Origin: Corynebacterium camporealensis
GTDB taxonomy: Bacteria > Actinomycetota > Actinomycetes > Mycobacteriales > Mycobacteriaceae
Assembly (NCBI RefSeq): GCF_000980815.1
Contig: NZ_CP011311.1
Span: 124,001 to 188,000 of the forward strand
Length of the DNA stretch: 64,000 nucleotides
Direction of reading: 5' to 3'
The notes beneath the pieces are model-generated. The model made no database searches. It was not told the DNA's origin and saw nothing but the letters and a program-made list of their open reading frames with translations. The position numbers were made by a program, and so were the translations under genes. Below are positions 1 through 7,930 of the stretch, piece after piece (positions within the stretch are counted from its first letter, which is position 1; every line of letters begins with the position of its first letter).

Positions 1-358
1 CATCGAAAGCAGCCTGGCGGTGGGCGGAGGCAGCCAGGACGATGAAGGCGGCATCGCCAACCTGCAGATCACCGATGCGGTGTGCGCACCACAGGCGTAC
101 ATCCGGGTGGTCTTTGAGGACTTCTTCAGCGACTTCCTGGATGCGCTGCGGGGCGCTGGGGTGGCAGGTGTAGGTGAGCAGTTCCACGCCACCGTGGCCG
201 CCGTCGTGGTTGCGCACGATGCCATCGAAACGCACTACTGCACCCATGGTTGGGGTGGAGATATCTGGAGCCTGGAGGGGCTGGTTGCTGATCTCTGCAC
301 CGAGCAGGACGCCGGTGTCTTGGGCGACGTAGCTCGGGTCGGCAGGGTTAGTGCTCAT
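1..358 (-). CDS. moaE: Molybdopterin synthase catalytic subunit MoaE (C-terminus beyond window)
   Basis: MoaE is the large subunit of molybdopterin synthase; with thiocarboxylated MoaD it puts the dithiolene sulfurs into precursor Z in the cytoplasm. I read 119 residues from an ATG at 358 before the window ends. The stretch GAVVRFDGIVRNHDGG (about residues 39-54) and the block HRIGDLQVGDAAF followed by AASAHRQAAF are the family's conserved segments. The start overlaps the end of mogA by 11 bases, which indicates one leftward operon moeA-mogA-moaE. The family is usually about 140-150 residues, so only a short tail is missing. Confidence 0.9.
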   Translation of the reverse strand, partial: MSTNPADPSYVAQDTGVLLGAEISNQPLQAPDISTPTMGAVVRFDGIVRNHDGGHGGVELLTYTCHPSAPQRIQEVAEEVLKDHPDVRLWCAHRIGDLQVGDAAFIVLAASAHRQAAFD

Positions 359-827
359 TGCGTCCTTCCAACGTTGCAATCAGGTGCTGCAGTACTGGTG
401 CAAGTACCGTGCAGCCGTCCTTGGCAGCGCCCGTGGAACCGGGAAGCGCCATGGCAAAGGTATGGTCATTGACCCCGGCGATGCTACGCGAGAGCATCGC
501 GGTGGGTAGCCCTGCCCCCTGTTGATAGAAGGCCTGGACTATTCCGGGAAGCTGCCGGGGAATATGTTCTATGACTGACTCTACCGTCCTATCGTCCGGG
601 CTAACCCCTGTGCCACCCGAGGTGAGAATGACAGAGGGGCGCTCGGCGAAGGCTTGGTCAACGGCGGCGTCGATGTCGGCATCGGGTACGACGCGGGGAT
701 CGTTGGTCTCGAAGCCTTGTTCGCGCAGGAAATCCACGAGGATAGGGCCGGAGCGGTCGTCGTATTCACCTGCGGCAGCGCGGGTAGACGCCACGATGAC
801 GATGGCGCGGCGGTGTGGTTGGGTCAT
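348..827 (-). CDS. mogA: Molybdopterin adenylyltransferase, MogA/MoaB family
   Basis: The protein (159 aa) should adenylylate molybdopterin before metal insertion by MoeA. The MoCF-binding fold is shown by ILTSGGTGVSPDD (about residues 67-79) and the later ALPGSTGAAKDGC segment. In actinobacteria both MogA and MoaB names are used for this family, so the exact symbol is a family-level choice. It lies 9 bases after moeA and overlaps moaE, so the three are very probably cotranscribed. Confidence 0.88.
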   Translation of the reverse strand: MTQPHRRAIVIVASTRAAAGEYDDRSGPILVDFLREQGFETNDPRVVPDADIDAAVDQAFAERPSVILTSGGTGVSPDDRTVESVIEHIPRQLPGIVQAFYQQGAGLPTAMLSRSIAGVNDHTFAMALPGSTGAAKDGCTVLAPVLQHLIATLEGRNEH

Positions 828-836
828 AGAGGTTCC

Positions 837-1991
837 TTAGAAGGGGTGGACTTCGACGTCGTCGCCGGCGTTGAGGCGGCTATCGGCAGGAATGCGGACG
901 AGGCCGTTGGCTTCGATGGCCTGGGCGAGTAGGTGCGAGCCGGCACCGCCGACGAGCTGGGCGCGGGGGATGCCTGCGGAATCGTGGTAGAGCACTGCCC
1001 GGCGGAATTGTTCCTTGCCTTCGAGGCCTTCGACTGCCGCGGTGACGTGCGAGAGGTAGGGCTTAGGCACTGTGCCGAGAATCGGTGCCACGTACAGGCG
1101 GAAGCTAACCAGCGTGGAGACCGGATTACCCGGGAGTGCGATGACTGGCACGCCCAAGTAAGAGGACAACCCCTGCGGTCCACCGGGCTGCTGGGCAACG
1201 TGGCCGAACCAGCCGTGTTCGTTAAAGACCTGGCGAACGACCTCAAACTTGCCGTGGCTAATGCCGCCGGCGGAGACAATGGCGTCGGGGCGGTGTTCGG
1301 CGATGGCTTGCTCGACATCCCGGCGTAAAACTTCCGGATCGTCGTTGGTACGCAGGAATCCTGCGACCTCGATGCCGTAGTCCTTGCAGAGTGCCGCCAG
1401 CAGCGGACCGTTGGAATCTGGGATTTGTGCAGGACCGTCGCCGCCAATCTCCGAGCCGCCGGTAAGAATCAGAATGCGCGCCGGGGCTTGGATTTCTACT
1501 TCTTTCAGGCCCTGTGCTGCGAGCGTGCCAATCGCCGCTGGGTTCAGACGCGCGCCTTTTTCAATGAGTACGGTTCCTTGCTTGATGTCGGAGCCTTGTT
1601 CGCGAATGAACTGGCCTTTCGAGCAGGCAGGTACTTGGACCTCTTCGCCTTCGTTGGCGAAATGCTCGGGCTGGGAGTGTTCTACCGGAACGATGGCTGC
1701 GGTGTTCTCTGGTACGCGGGCGCCGGTCATGATGGGAACGGCGACGTTGTCGGTGAGTGCTGGGGCATCGACTCCTGCGGCAATGGTTTTGCCGACCGTG
1801 AAAGTGCCACCCTGAGCGTGGGGGAGGGCGTAGCCGTCCATCTGTGAGTTAGGAAAACGCGGCATATCCCATTGGGCAGTGAGAGTATCTGCGATGGCTA
1901 GGCCGACAGCCTGGGTAAGCGGGAGCGTTACCACCCGTGGGGTGGGGAAAGCCGCTTCGACGGCAGCGAGGTGTGCTTCGTAGGTGCGCAT
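837..1991 (-). CDS. moeA: Molybdopterin molybdenumtransferase MoeA
   Basis: MoeA inserts molybdate into adenylylated molybdopterin. The 384-residue protein has the N-terminal MoeA signature FPNSQMDGYAL, the MTGARVPENTAAIVPVE segment, a central MoCF-binding region with LTGGSEI and VSAGGISHGKFE, and the C-terminal ALPGNPVSTLVSFR motif. The ATG at 1991 is preceded by an AGGAG ribosome site on the minus strand. It heads the leftward moeA-mogA-moaE run. Length is slightly under the usual 400 residues, with all conserved blocks present. Confidence 0.92.
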   Translation of the reverse strand: MRTYEAHLAAVEAAFPTPRVVTLPLTQAVGLAIADTLTAQWDMPRFPNSQMDGYALPHAQGGTFTVGKTIAAGVDAPALTDNVAVPIMTGARVPENTAAIVPVEHSQPEHFANEGEEVQVPACSKGQFIREQGSDIKQGTVLIEKGARLNPAAIGTLAAQGLKEVEIQAPARILILTGGSEIGGDGPAQIPDSNGPLLAALCKDYGIEVAGFLRTNDDPEVLRRDVEQAIAEHRPDAIVSAGGISHGKFEVVRQVFNEHGWFGHVAQQPGGPQGLSSYLGVPVIALPGNPVSTLVSFRLYVAPILGTVPKPYLSHVTAAVEGLEGKEQFRRAVLYHDSAGIPRAQLVGGAGSHLLAQAIEANGLVRIPADSRLNAGDDVEVHPF

Positions 1992-2053
1992 GGATGCTCC
2001 TTTAGACAGCGAGTAACTGCCATTTTAAGGATCACACTGGCATAGTGGGGAAC

Positions 2054-2314
2054 ATGCTTGACGTCCACTACTTTGCCGCCGCCCGCCAGGCCGCAGGCAC
2101 CGCTGCTGAGCAGGTTTTTGCCCCGGCGACACTTCGCGACCTGGTTGCTGAATTAGGCGATGCCCATGCCGGTACTACTGCCGCGGGCATGCCCTTAGCG
2201 GACGTATTGGAGCGCTGTTCCTTCCTGCTGGACGGGCAGGGCACCGACGACTTGGATGCCTCCTTGGAAGGCATTAGCCGTGTTGATGTCCTGCCGCCTT
2301 TCGCAGGTGGTTAA
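2054..2314 (+). CDS. moaD: Molybdopterin synthase sulfur carrier subunit MoaD
   Basis: MoaD is a ubiquitin-fold protein whose C-terminal Gly-Gly is activated and thiocarboxylated to donate sulfur to precursor Z on MoaE. Here 86 residues start [15 protein letters not shown] and end VLPPFAGG, with the diglycine at the very end. An in-frame GTG at 2045 is an alternative start; I prefer the ATG because the family motif VxYFAxAR begins just after it. It is divergent from moeA and its stop overlaps the stop of the convergent aminotransferase gene by 4 bases. Confidence 0.88.
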   Translation: MLDVHYFAAARQAAGTAAEQVFAPATLRDLVAELGDAHAGTTAAGMPLADVLERCSFLLDGQGTDDLDASLEGISRVDVLPPFAGG

Positions 2315-3357
2315 GCCACAACTTTGCGCCAGGCCTTAAGGAAGGTCTGGGTTTCTTCTTCCGTGGTGGCCGTGATGCGAATGCCTTCGCTGAAGGCACG
2401 TACCACGACGCCATTCTCAGTCAGGCGCTCTGCAATTTCTTGCGGAGTGCCCTGGTCAGCGATGTTTTCTGCCGGAACCCAAATGAGATTCGCCTCGGAG
2501 TGCGGAACACCGTAAGCGGCAAGTTCCTTCTCCAGAACGTCGCGCTGTTCTTGGGTTTCTTCGACGCGCTTCTGCAGTTCGTTTTGGTCCTGCAGGCTGG
2601 CAATCGCTGCGGACTGGGCAAGCGCGCTGGCGGAGAACGGAATCGATACCTTGTCGATAGCCTCAATGAGCAGCGGGTTACCGAATGCGTAACCCATGCG
2701 CGCACCCGCAAGACCATAAGCCTTGGAGAACGTGCGCAGACCAACAATGTTCGGACGATCCAGGTAATCCGTAGCTACCGGAGTATCCGCTGCGTTGTTG
2801 TACTCGTAGTAAGCCTCATCCAATGCAATGACGACATCCTGCGGCACAGCATCGAGGAACTCTTCGAACTCCGCACGGGTCACCGTCGAACCAGTCGGGT
2901 TATTCGGATTGCACACGAAGATGAGACGAGTCTTGTCCGTAACGGCATCTGCCATCGCCTTCAGGTCCACACCGTGCTCACCAGTCAGCGGAATCTGCAC
3001 CGGGGTCGCACCGACAACCTGCACGAAGATGGGGTAGGCCTCAAAGGAACGCCACGGGAAGATAACTTCCTCACCAGGCTTCGCAGTAGCCAGCACTAAC
3101 TGCTGGCACAGTGCTGAGGAACCAGTACCCACAGCAATCTGCTCGCTGCCCAGCTGCAAGTGCTTTGCCAGCGCATCCTTCAAATCCACCGCTGCCATAT
3201 CCGGATAGCGGTTGGCACCCTGTGCTGCTTGCTGCATGGCCTCCACGGCCGCCGGGAGGGGCGGGTGCGTGGACTCATTCGAAGACAGCTTGACGGCGTC
3301 TGGATTACGCGCGCCGGGTTTATAAGAAGGAATAGCCTGAAGATCGGAGCGAATCAT
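2311..3357 (-). CDS. pat: HisC-like PLP aminotransferase (aromatic amino acid type, Pat)
   Basis: A fold-type I, class II aminotransferase of 348 residues. Visible features are NPNNPTG at 150-156, Asp180 in ALDEAYYEY, and the Schiff-base lysine Lys212 in TFSKAYGLAGARMGY. Members of this group act on histidinol phosphate or on aromatic amino acids and their keto acids; in corynebacteria a separate hisC lies in the his operon, so a phenylalanine/aromatic aminotransferase (Pat) is the likelier role. That choice is inference from context. It is convergent with moaD and shares a 4-base stop overlap with it. Confidence 0.8.
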   Translation of the reverse strand: MIRSDLQAIPSYKPGARNPDAVKLSSNESTHPPLPAAVEAMQQAAQGANRYPDMAAVDLKDALAKHLQLGSEQIAVGTGSSALCQQLVLATAKPGEEVIFPWRSFEAYPIFVQVVGATPVQIPLTGEHGVDLKAMADAVTDKTRLIFVCNPNNPTGSTVTRAEFEEFLDAVPQDVVIALDEAYYEYNNAADTPVATDYLDRPNIVGLRTFSKAYGLAGARMGYAFGNPLLIEAIDKVSIPFSASALAQSAAIASLQDQNELQKRVEETQEQRDVLEKELAAYGVPHSEANLIWVPAENIADQGTPQEIAERLTENGVVVRAFSEGIRITATTEEETQTFLKAWRKVVA

Positions 3358-3504
3358 GCTTCTACCTTAGGGCTTGTGCCCATCGCGCGTGGTGACTTGG
3401 CGCGCTCTTTACTCTGCTCGGCAGTCCGGCCTTAACTGGAGCCCGAAATTTTTGTCTGCTGGAGTGCGTCAGGTAGAGTCTTTTACGTCCTTTCATAGGA
3501 CGCT

Positions 3505-3593
3505 GGAGACGTGCCAGAGCGGCCGAATGGGGCTCCCTGCTAAGGAGTTGACTTGCTTGCGCAGGTCCGGAGGTTCAAATCCTCTCGTCTCCG
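3505..3593 (+). tRNA. tRNA-Ser (anticodon GCT)
   Basis: Acceptor GGAGACG pairs with CGTCTCC (3586-3592). The anticodon stem GCTCC/GGAGT closes the loop CTGCTAA with anticodon GCT at 3539-3541. A long variable arm and the T-loop GGTTCAAATCC mark it as a class II tRNA reading AGC/AGU. CCA is not encoded. Confidence 0.95.
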
Positions 3594-3600
3594 CCGCACA

Positions 3601-3636
3601 GAAACCTCAGGTAATAAACTGCCTGAGGTTTCTTCA
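3601..3636 (+). terminator. Rho-independent terminator after tRNA-Ser
   Basis: GAAACCTCAGG (3601-3611) pairs perfectly with CCTGAGGTTTC (3622-3632) over a 10-base loop and is followed by TTC and T-rich sequence. Confidence 0.75.
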
Positions 3637-4027
3637 TGTTTTCCCATTTCAAGGGTTGTGGTGCAGTACTTCTCGTGGAGGCTGTTCGGGTGGGGCAGAC
3701 ACACTTTCTTTACTTAAGCGCCCTTGACTCAAGGTGGATTGGTCAAAGTTAGGTCAAACCTCGGGTTCCTGGCTTTGTCGCTGGGGTGTGAACCCGTCAT
3801 GAGAGCCGTTGCAAATCGCGGCAGTGGGGTGATTATTAGGCTGCGACGCGGTCGCAGCGGGGGTAGTGGGGAAGTGGTGTCGGGGTGTGGGATCGGGCCC
3901 GTTTTTCGTTTGGTGATAAAAAGCTATTATCAAGTACGCGCACCATACGGGCCTGTGGAGGGTTGCGTACCGAACGTCCTATTAGTATTTCTGGGGTCTA
4001 CCTGCAGGTTTAGCGGGGTTAGGGCAA
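3637..4027. other. Intergenic region upstream of the serine operon, no convincing gene
   Basis: An open frame at 3724-4032 has a Gly/Val/Arg-rich composition with no recognisable motif and no good ribosome site, so I do not call it. The one structured element I see is a palindrome at 3914-3932, listed separately. Confidence 0.5.
3914..3932. promoter_or_regulatory. Palindrome TGATAA-N7-TTATCA, candidate distal operator
   Basis: Six-base perfect inverted repeat with a 7-base spacer. It shares the GATAA/TTATC half sites with the cluster at 4082-4102 in front of the serine transporter, about 170 bases closer to the gene. This suggests two sites for one regulator; the regulator is not identified. 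Confidence 0.4.
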
Positions 4028-4043
4028 AGTGACATGTGTCATT
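4028..4043. promoter_or_regulatory. Possible GlxR (CRP-type) site
   Basis: AGTGA-N6-TCATT has the half-site spacing of the corynebacterial GlxR consensus TGTGA-N6-TCACA but differs in the outer bases. It lies directly upstream of the candidate serine operon promoter, a place where catabolite control would make sense. Match is partial. Confidence 0.3.
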
Positions 4044-4047
4044 ATTG

Positions 4048-4077
4048 TTGAACAATTATGAAGCAAAACGCTAAAGT
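4048..4077 (+). promoter_or_regulatory. Candidate promoter of the sdaC-sdaA operon
   Basis: TTGAAC (4048-4053) and TAAAGT (4072-4077) are spaced by 18 bases. The -35 box lies inside the perfect palindrome ATTGTT-G-AACAAT (4044-4056), so a repressor or activator could overlap RNA polymerase here. Transcription would start near 4084, giving a leader of roughly 120 bases. Confidence 0.45.
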
Positions 4078-4081
4078 TTAA

Positions 4082-4102
4082 TTATCGCGATAAAAAGTTA
4101 TC
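4082..4102. promoter_or_regulatory. Three-half-site operator TTATC/GATAA/TTATC
   Basis: A 12-base perfect palindrome TTATCGCGATAA (4082-4093) shares its right half with a second inverted repeat GATAA-N4-TTATC (4089-4102). This sits at the expected transcription start and repeats the half sites found at 3914-3932. The arrangement is typical of a repressor operator; the SdaA-linked regulator at 7093-7854 is a natural but unproven candidate. Confidence 0.45.
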
Positions 4103-4204
4103 TCACAACCGAGAGGTTGAGAGTCAAGGATTTTTCAGCGGAGCGCACCCCAGCGAAACGCTGAAACGGGTAATAGCCACTAAGGGCTAAGAAAGACGAT
4201 TCGC
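4102..4204 (+). promoter_or_regulatory. Structured 5' leader of sdaC with three hairpins
   Basis: Hairpin 1: CTC-A-CAACC / GGTTG-A-GAG with a GAGA tetraloop (4102-4123). Hairpin 2: TTTCAGCG (4133-4140) with CGCTGAAA (4159-4166). Hairpin 3: TAGCC (4174-4178) with GGCTA (4185-4189), ending beside the weak purine-rich ribosome site AAGAAAG. I do not recognise a known riboswitch class. The third hairpin could affect access to the ribosome site. Confidence 0.4.
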
Positions 4205-5542
4205 ATGTCACACACCATTGAGCCAGCCGCCTCACAATCCCGGCTCGCACAAACTTCGCAACATACTGCTTCTGATCACCCTGAAAACTTTCCAAAGTGG
4301 AACAAGTCCGACATGGTTTGGGCCCTGAGCCTCTTTGGAACCGCCATCGGTGCCGGCGTTCTCTTCCTCCCCATCAACGCCGGTATCGGCGGCATCATCC
4401 CGATCCTGGTCATGGCAGTCATCGCACTGCCAATGGCCTACTGGGCACACCGCGGCCTTGCCCGCTTCGTTCTGTCCGGTTCTGACCCGGAAGGCGACCT
4501 GACTGTTGTCGTCGAGGAGCACTTCGGCCCAAAGGCCGGTGCCGTGATGACGGTGCTGTACTTCCTGTCCGTCTATCCGATTCTGCTGGTCTATTCAGTG
4601 ACCATCACCAACACCGTTAACTCCTTCCTGGAGAACCAGCTCGGTGTTGAACCGTGGCCGCGCTGGCTGATGTCCCTGCTGCTCGTCGGCGGTCTGATTG
4701 CCGTGGTCAGCTTGGGTCAGCAAGTCGTCGTCAACGTCATGAGTGTCCTGGTCTTCCCGTTCATCGCCGTTCTGGTGGGCCTGTCCCTGGTACTGATTCC
4801 GCGCTGGAACACCGCACTGTTCACCACTTTCGACCCTGAGGTTGCCGCTGAAGCTTCCGGCCAGTCGATTGCACTGACCCTGCTGCTGCTCATCCCGGTT
4901 GTGGTCTTCTCCTTCAACCACTCGCCAATCATTTCCTCCTTCGCAGTGGACAGCCGTCAGAAGTATGGTGCTTGGGCTGACAAGAAGACCGGCCAGATTC
5001 TCCTGGTTGCTGAGTCGCTCATGGTCATCGTCGTGATGTTCTTCATCCTCTCGACTGCACTGTCGCTGAGCCCGGCCGACCTGGCCGCCGCCAAGGAACA
5101 AAACATCACCATCCTGTCCTACCTGGCCAACCACTTCGACTCCCCGCTGATTCAGTGGGTAGCACCGATTGTCGCCATCATCGCTGTCGCCAAGTCCTTC
5201 CTCGGCCACTACCTGGGCGCTGCTGAAGGCTTCGAAGGCATCGTCGTGAAGTCCTCTAAGGGCAAGCTCGACCGCAACAAGGCTCTCGCACTCGGCACCC
5301 TGGCCTTCATGCTGATTTCTGCTTGGCTGGTCGCCTGGGCTGACCCATCCATCCTGGGCATGATTGAGACCATGTGTGGTCCGACCATCGCCATCATCTT
5401 GTTCATCATGCCAATGGTCGCCATCATGAAGGTCCCGGCACTGAAGAAGTACCGCGGCCACCTGTCCAATTACTTCACCCTGGGCATCGGCATCATCGCC
5501 TTCGGCACCATCTTCTACAACATCATCCAGTTGTTTGTCTAA
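4205..5542 (+). CDS. sdaC: SdaC-type serine/threonine transporter (HAAAP family)
   Basis: A 445-residue membrane protein that should import L-serine (possibly threonine) with a cation. About eleven hydrophobic segments are visible, starting with FGTAIGAGVLFLPINAG (about residues 44-60), the hallmark of the hydroxy/aromatic amino acid permease family. The first 35 residues are hydrophilic. It is followed after 52 bases by sdaA, so uptake and breakdown of serine are coupled. The preceding leader and palindromes point to regulated expression. The family call is firm; exact substrate rests on the sdaA linkage. Confidence 0.88.
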   Translation: MSHTIEPAASQSRLAQTSQHTASDHPENFPKWNKSDMVWALSLFGTAIGAGVLFLPINAGIGGIIPILVMAVIALPMAYWAHRGLARFVLSGSDPEGDLTVVVEEHFGPKAGAVMTVLYFLSVYPILLVYSVTITNTVNSFLENQLGVEPWPRWLMSLLLVGGLIAVVSLGQQVVVNVMSVLVFPFIAVLVGLSLVLIPRWNTALFTTFDPEVAAEASGQSIALTLLLLIPVVVFSFNHSPIISSFAVDSRQKYGAWADKKTGQILLVAESLMVIVVMFFILSTALSLSPADLAAAKEQNITILSYLANHFDSPLIQWVAPIVAIIAVAKSFLGHYLGAAEGFEGIVVKSSKGKLDRNKALALGTLAFMLISAWLVAWADPSILGMIETMCGPTIAIILFIMPMVAIMKVPALKKYRGHLSNYFTLGIGIIAFGTIFYNIIQLFV

Positions 5543-5594
5543 GACAAACAACGTTCAAAGAAGTTCGAACTTTCAGTAGAAAAGGAAAAAGACG

Positions 5595-6995
5595 ATGTAC
5601 GTCAGCGTTACCGACATGTTCAAGATTGGTATCGGCCCCTCCTCCTCACACACACTTGGCCCGATGAAGGCTGGACTGGCATTCATTGATGAGCTCGAAG
5701 CTTTAGGCCGCATGAGCGAAGTCACTGATATTCGCGTCAAGCTCTATGGCTCGTTGTCCTTAACGGGTAAGGGCCATGCCACCGACCAGGCAGTCACGCT
5801 GGGTCTGGCGGGATTCCAGCCAGAAACCGTGGATATTGATATGTATCCGCTGTTCTTGGCCAAGGTCAATGAGACTGGCCGCCTGCCTATCGCCAATGGC
5901 AAGCACACGGTGAACTTCCCCGAAGACGAAGCGATTTTGTTCAACCGGGATTCGCTGCCACTGCACGAAAATGGCATGACCATTACCGCCTACAAAGGTC
6001 AGCGCTACATTCTGAGCAAGACCTACTACTCCATTGGTGGTGGCTTCATCACTGATGAAGAGCACTTCGGCAAAGACTCCGACGAAGTCATCGAGGTCCC
6101 CTTCGACTTCGAGACCGCAGAAGAGCTCATGGAGATTTGCGAACGCGAGCACATGAGTATCCTGGAGGTTATCTGGGAAAACGAAAAGGCCCTGCGCCCA
6201 GAAGCGGAAACCCGTGCGCACCTGAAGAAGGTGTGGGACGTGATGAGTGAAGGCATCGAGCGTGGCTCGCATACCGAAGGTGTGCTGCCTGGTCCGATGC
6301 AGCTGCGCCGCCGCGCAGCGACCCTGCGTCAGCAGTTGGAAGAAAAAGACGGCACGTTCGACCTGCCCGTGATGAGCTGGCTGAACATGTACGCCCTGGC
6401 TGTTAACGAGGAAAACGCAGCAGGTGGTCGCGTGGTGACCTCCCCGACCAATGGTGCTTGCGGCATCCTCCCGGCAGTGCTTGCTTACTACGAGCGCTTC
6501 CATCGCATCCCGAAGGGTCAGCCCGAAGACACGATGCTTGATTACTTCCTGGCATGCTCTGCTATCGGCTCTTTGTACAAGAAGAACGCCTCCATCTCCG
6601 GAGCCGAAGTAGGTTGTCAGGGCGAGGTCGGCGTGGCCTGCTCCATGGCCGCCGGCGGCCTCGCACAACTCTTCGGTGGCACCCCAGCGCAGGTCTTCTC
6701 CGCAGCAGAGATTGCTATGGAGCACAAGCTCGGCCTGACCTGCGACCCGGTCGGTGGCCAGGTGCAGATTCCGTGCATCGAGCGCAACGCCGTGGGTGCT
6801 GTGGACTCCGTCAGTGCCGCCAACATGGCACTCCAGCGCGACTCCGAACCGTCGGTCAACTTCGACCAGGTTGTACAGACTATGTACTGCACCGGTCGCG
6901 ATATGCGTGAGCGCTACCGTGAGACCTCCCTGGGTGGTCTTGCGCTCATCGTGAAGCCGCGCGTGGGCCAAAAGACCGCGTTGCCCTGCCACTAG
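5595..6995 (+). CDS. sdaA: L-serine ammonia-lyase, iron-sulfur dependent, single chain
   Basis: Converts L-serine to pyruvate and ammonia in the cytoplasm using a [4Fe-4S] cluster. The 466-residue protein has the beta domain start with GPSSSHT (14-20) and the alpha domain with SPTNGACG and [16 protein letters not shown]. Cluster cysteines by family alignment are Cys341, Cys383 and Cys394, the last two in [12 protein letters not shown]. Alpha and beta parts are fused, as in the type II enzymes of E. coli and Legionella. A ribosome site AAAGGAAAAAG precedes the ATG. It is downstream of the transporter in one operon. Confidence 0.95.
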   Translation: MYVSVTDMFKIGIGPSSSHTLGPMKAGLAFIDELEALGRMSEVTDIRVKLYGSLSLTGKGHATDQAVTLGLAGFQPETVDIDMYPLFLAKVNETGRLPIANGKHTVNFPEDEAILFNRDSLPLHENGMTITAYKGQRYILSKTYYSIGGGFITDEEHFGKDSDEVIEVPFDFETAEELMEICEREHMSILEVIWENEKALRPEAETRAHLKKVWDVMSEGIERGSHTEGVLPGPMQLRRRAATLRQQLEEKDGTFDLPVMSWLNMYALAVNEENAAGGRVVTSPTNGACGILPAVLAYYERFHRIPKGQPEDTMLDYFLACSAIGSLYKKNASISGAEVGCQGEVGVACSMAAGGLAQLFGGTPAQVFSAAEIAMEHKLGLTCDPVGGQVQIPCIERNAVGAVDSVSAANMALQRDSEPSVNFDQVVQTMYCTGRDMRERYRETSLGGLALIVKPRVGQKTALPCH

Positions 6996-7014
6996 TTGAC
7001 ACCTCACACAGATG

Positions 7015-7047
7015 CCCCGGGGAGTTGAGATGACATCAACCCCGGGG
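7015..7047 (+). terminator. GC-rich hairpin between sdaA and the regulator gene
   Basis: CCCCGGGG (7015-7022) and TTGA (7025-7028) pair with TCAA (7036-7039) and CCCCGGGG (7040-7047), with an AG bulge. No T tract follows, so it may be an mRNA stabiliser, an attenuator, or an operator rather than a full terminator. TTGAGA at 7025 and TATCTA at 7048 (17 bases apart) form a weak promoter that this repeat would overlap. Confidence 0.4.
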
Positions 7048-7092
7048 TATCTACTATTAGACAGAAATTTCTCCAAAGGAGGAGAATGTGCC

Positions 7093-7854
7093 ATGCTAAA
7101 GAGTATGGAGAATGAACGAGCTACGGCGGCATCGTCCTCCAACCCCGTGGTGGAAAGCTACATTCCACTAGTGGAGTTCCTCGGCGCGGCTGTCGGCCCT
7201 AACTGCGAACTTGTGCTGCATGATTTGGATAATCCAGAGCAGTCCATCGTCGCTATTGCCAACGGACACATCAGCGGCCGCGTCGTCGGCGGGCCGGTGA
7301 CTAACTTCGCGCTGTGGTTTATGCGCCAGGCCGAACAAACCCGCGTGCCCTCCCTGACTGGTTATAAATCCGTCAATAATCAGGGGCGCACCTGCCGTTC
7401 GTCGAGCTACTTCATTCGCGATGAGCACGGTGCCCTGCGCGGCATGCTGTGCATCAACGTCGATATGACTGACATCGTCAATATCCAAGAAGCCGTCGGC
7501 CACTTCCTCGGCGAGGACATGTCCTCGATGCCGGATAAGATGGACGCCTTCAAGCTCCCGCGCAATCCGCAGCCCACCCCGCGCCCGGAGGTCGAAGCAG
7601 CCCCTGCCGATGCTGACGCCGTCGAAGTCTTAGGCTCCAGCGTCAACGAGTTGCTCGACAACATGCTGGATTCCGCATTGAGCACCTGCGATATCCCGAC
7701 TGATCGCATGCGGTCGAATGAGCGCATCGAAGTTGTTGCCGACCTAGAAGCCAATGGCTTCTTCCTGCTCAAAGGTGGAATCTCCGCCGCAGCGCATCGC
7801 CTAGGTGTTTCCGAGCCCACGATTTATCGCTACCTCGCACAAGTCCGCGGCTAA
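7093..7854 (+). CDS. YheO/DauR-type transcriptional regulator (PAS-like plus HTH)
   Basis: A 253-residue protein with an N-terminal YheO-like PAS domain (about residues 20-135; segments FLGAAVGPNCELVLHDL and GALRGMLCINVDMT) and a C-terminal helix-turn-helix GISAAAHRLGVSEPTIYRYL near residues 228-247. The ATG at 7093 lies 8 bases after a perfect AAAGGAGGAG, so I choose it over longer in-frame starts. Relatives such as DauR control amino acid breakdown genes. Placement right behind sdaA suggests it controls serine use; the palindromes near 4082 and the repeat at 7015-7047 are possible targets. Ligand unknown. Confidence 0.82.
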   Translation: MLKSMENERATAASSSNPVVESYIPLVEFLGAAVGPNCELVLHDLDNPEQSIVAIANGHISGRVVGGPVTNFALWFMRQAEQTRVPSLTGYKSVNNQGRTCRSSSYFIRDEHGALRGMLCINVDMTDIVNIQEAVGHFLGEDMSSMPDKMDAFKLPRNPQPTPRPEVEAAPADADAVEVLGSSVNELLDNMLDSALSTCDIPTDRMRSNERIEVVADLEANGFFLLKGGISAAAHRLGVSEPTIYRYLAQVRG

Positions 7855-7930
7855 TACCTTTTGCTCGCACCGCCACACAACCTTTCGCGTTGTACAGTGG
7901 CGGTGCATATTTATTTATAAGGAGGCACCG

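Noticed and set aside
3724..4032. 102-codon plus-strand frame before the serine operon
   Set aside because: Low-complexity Gly/Val/Arg composition, ends in the promoter region, no ribosome site.
5760..7142. 460-codon minus-strand frame over sdaA
   Set aside because: Antisense shadow of a gene with clear catalytic cysteines; no ribosome site or motif.
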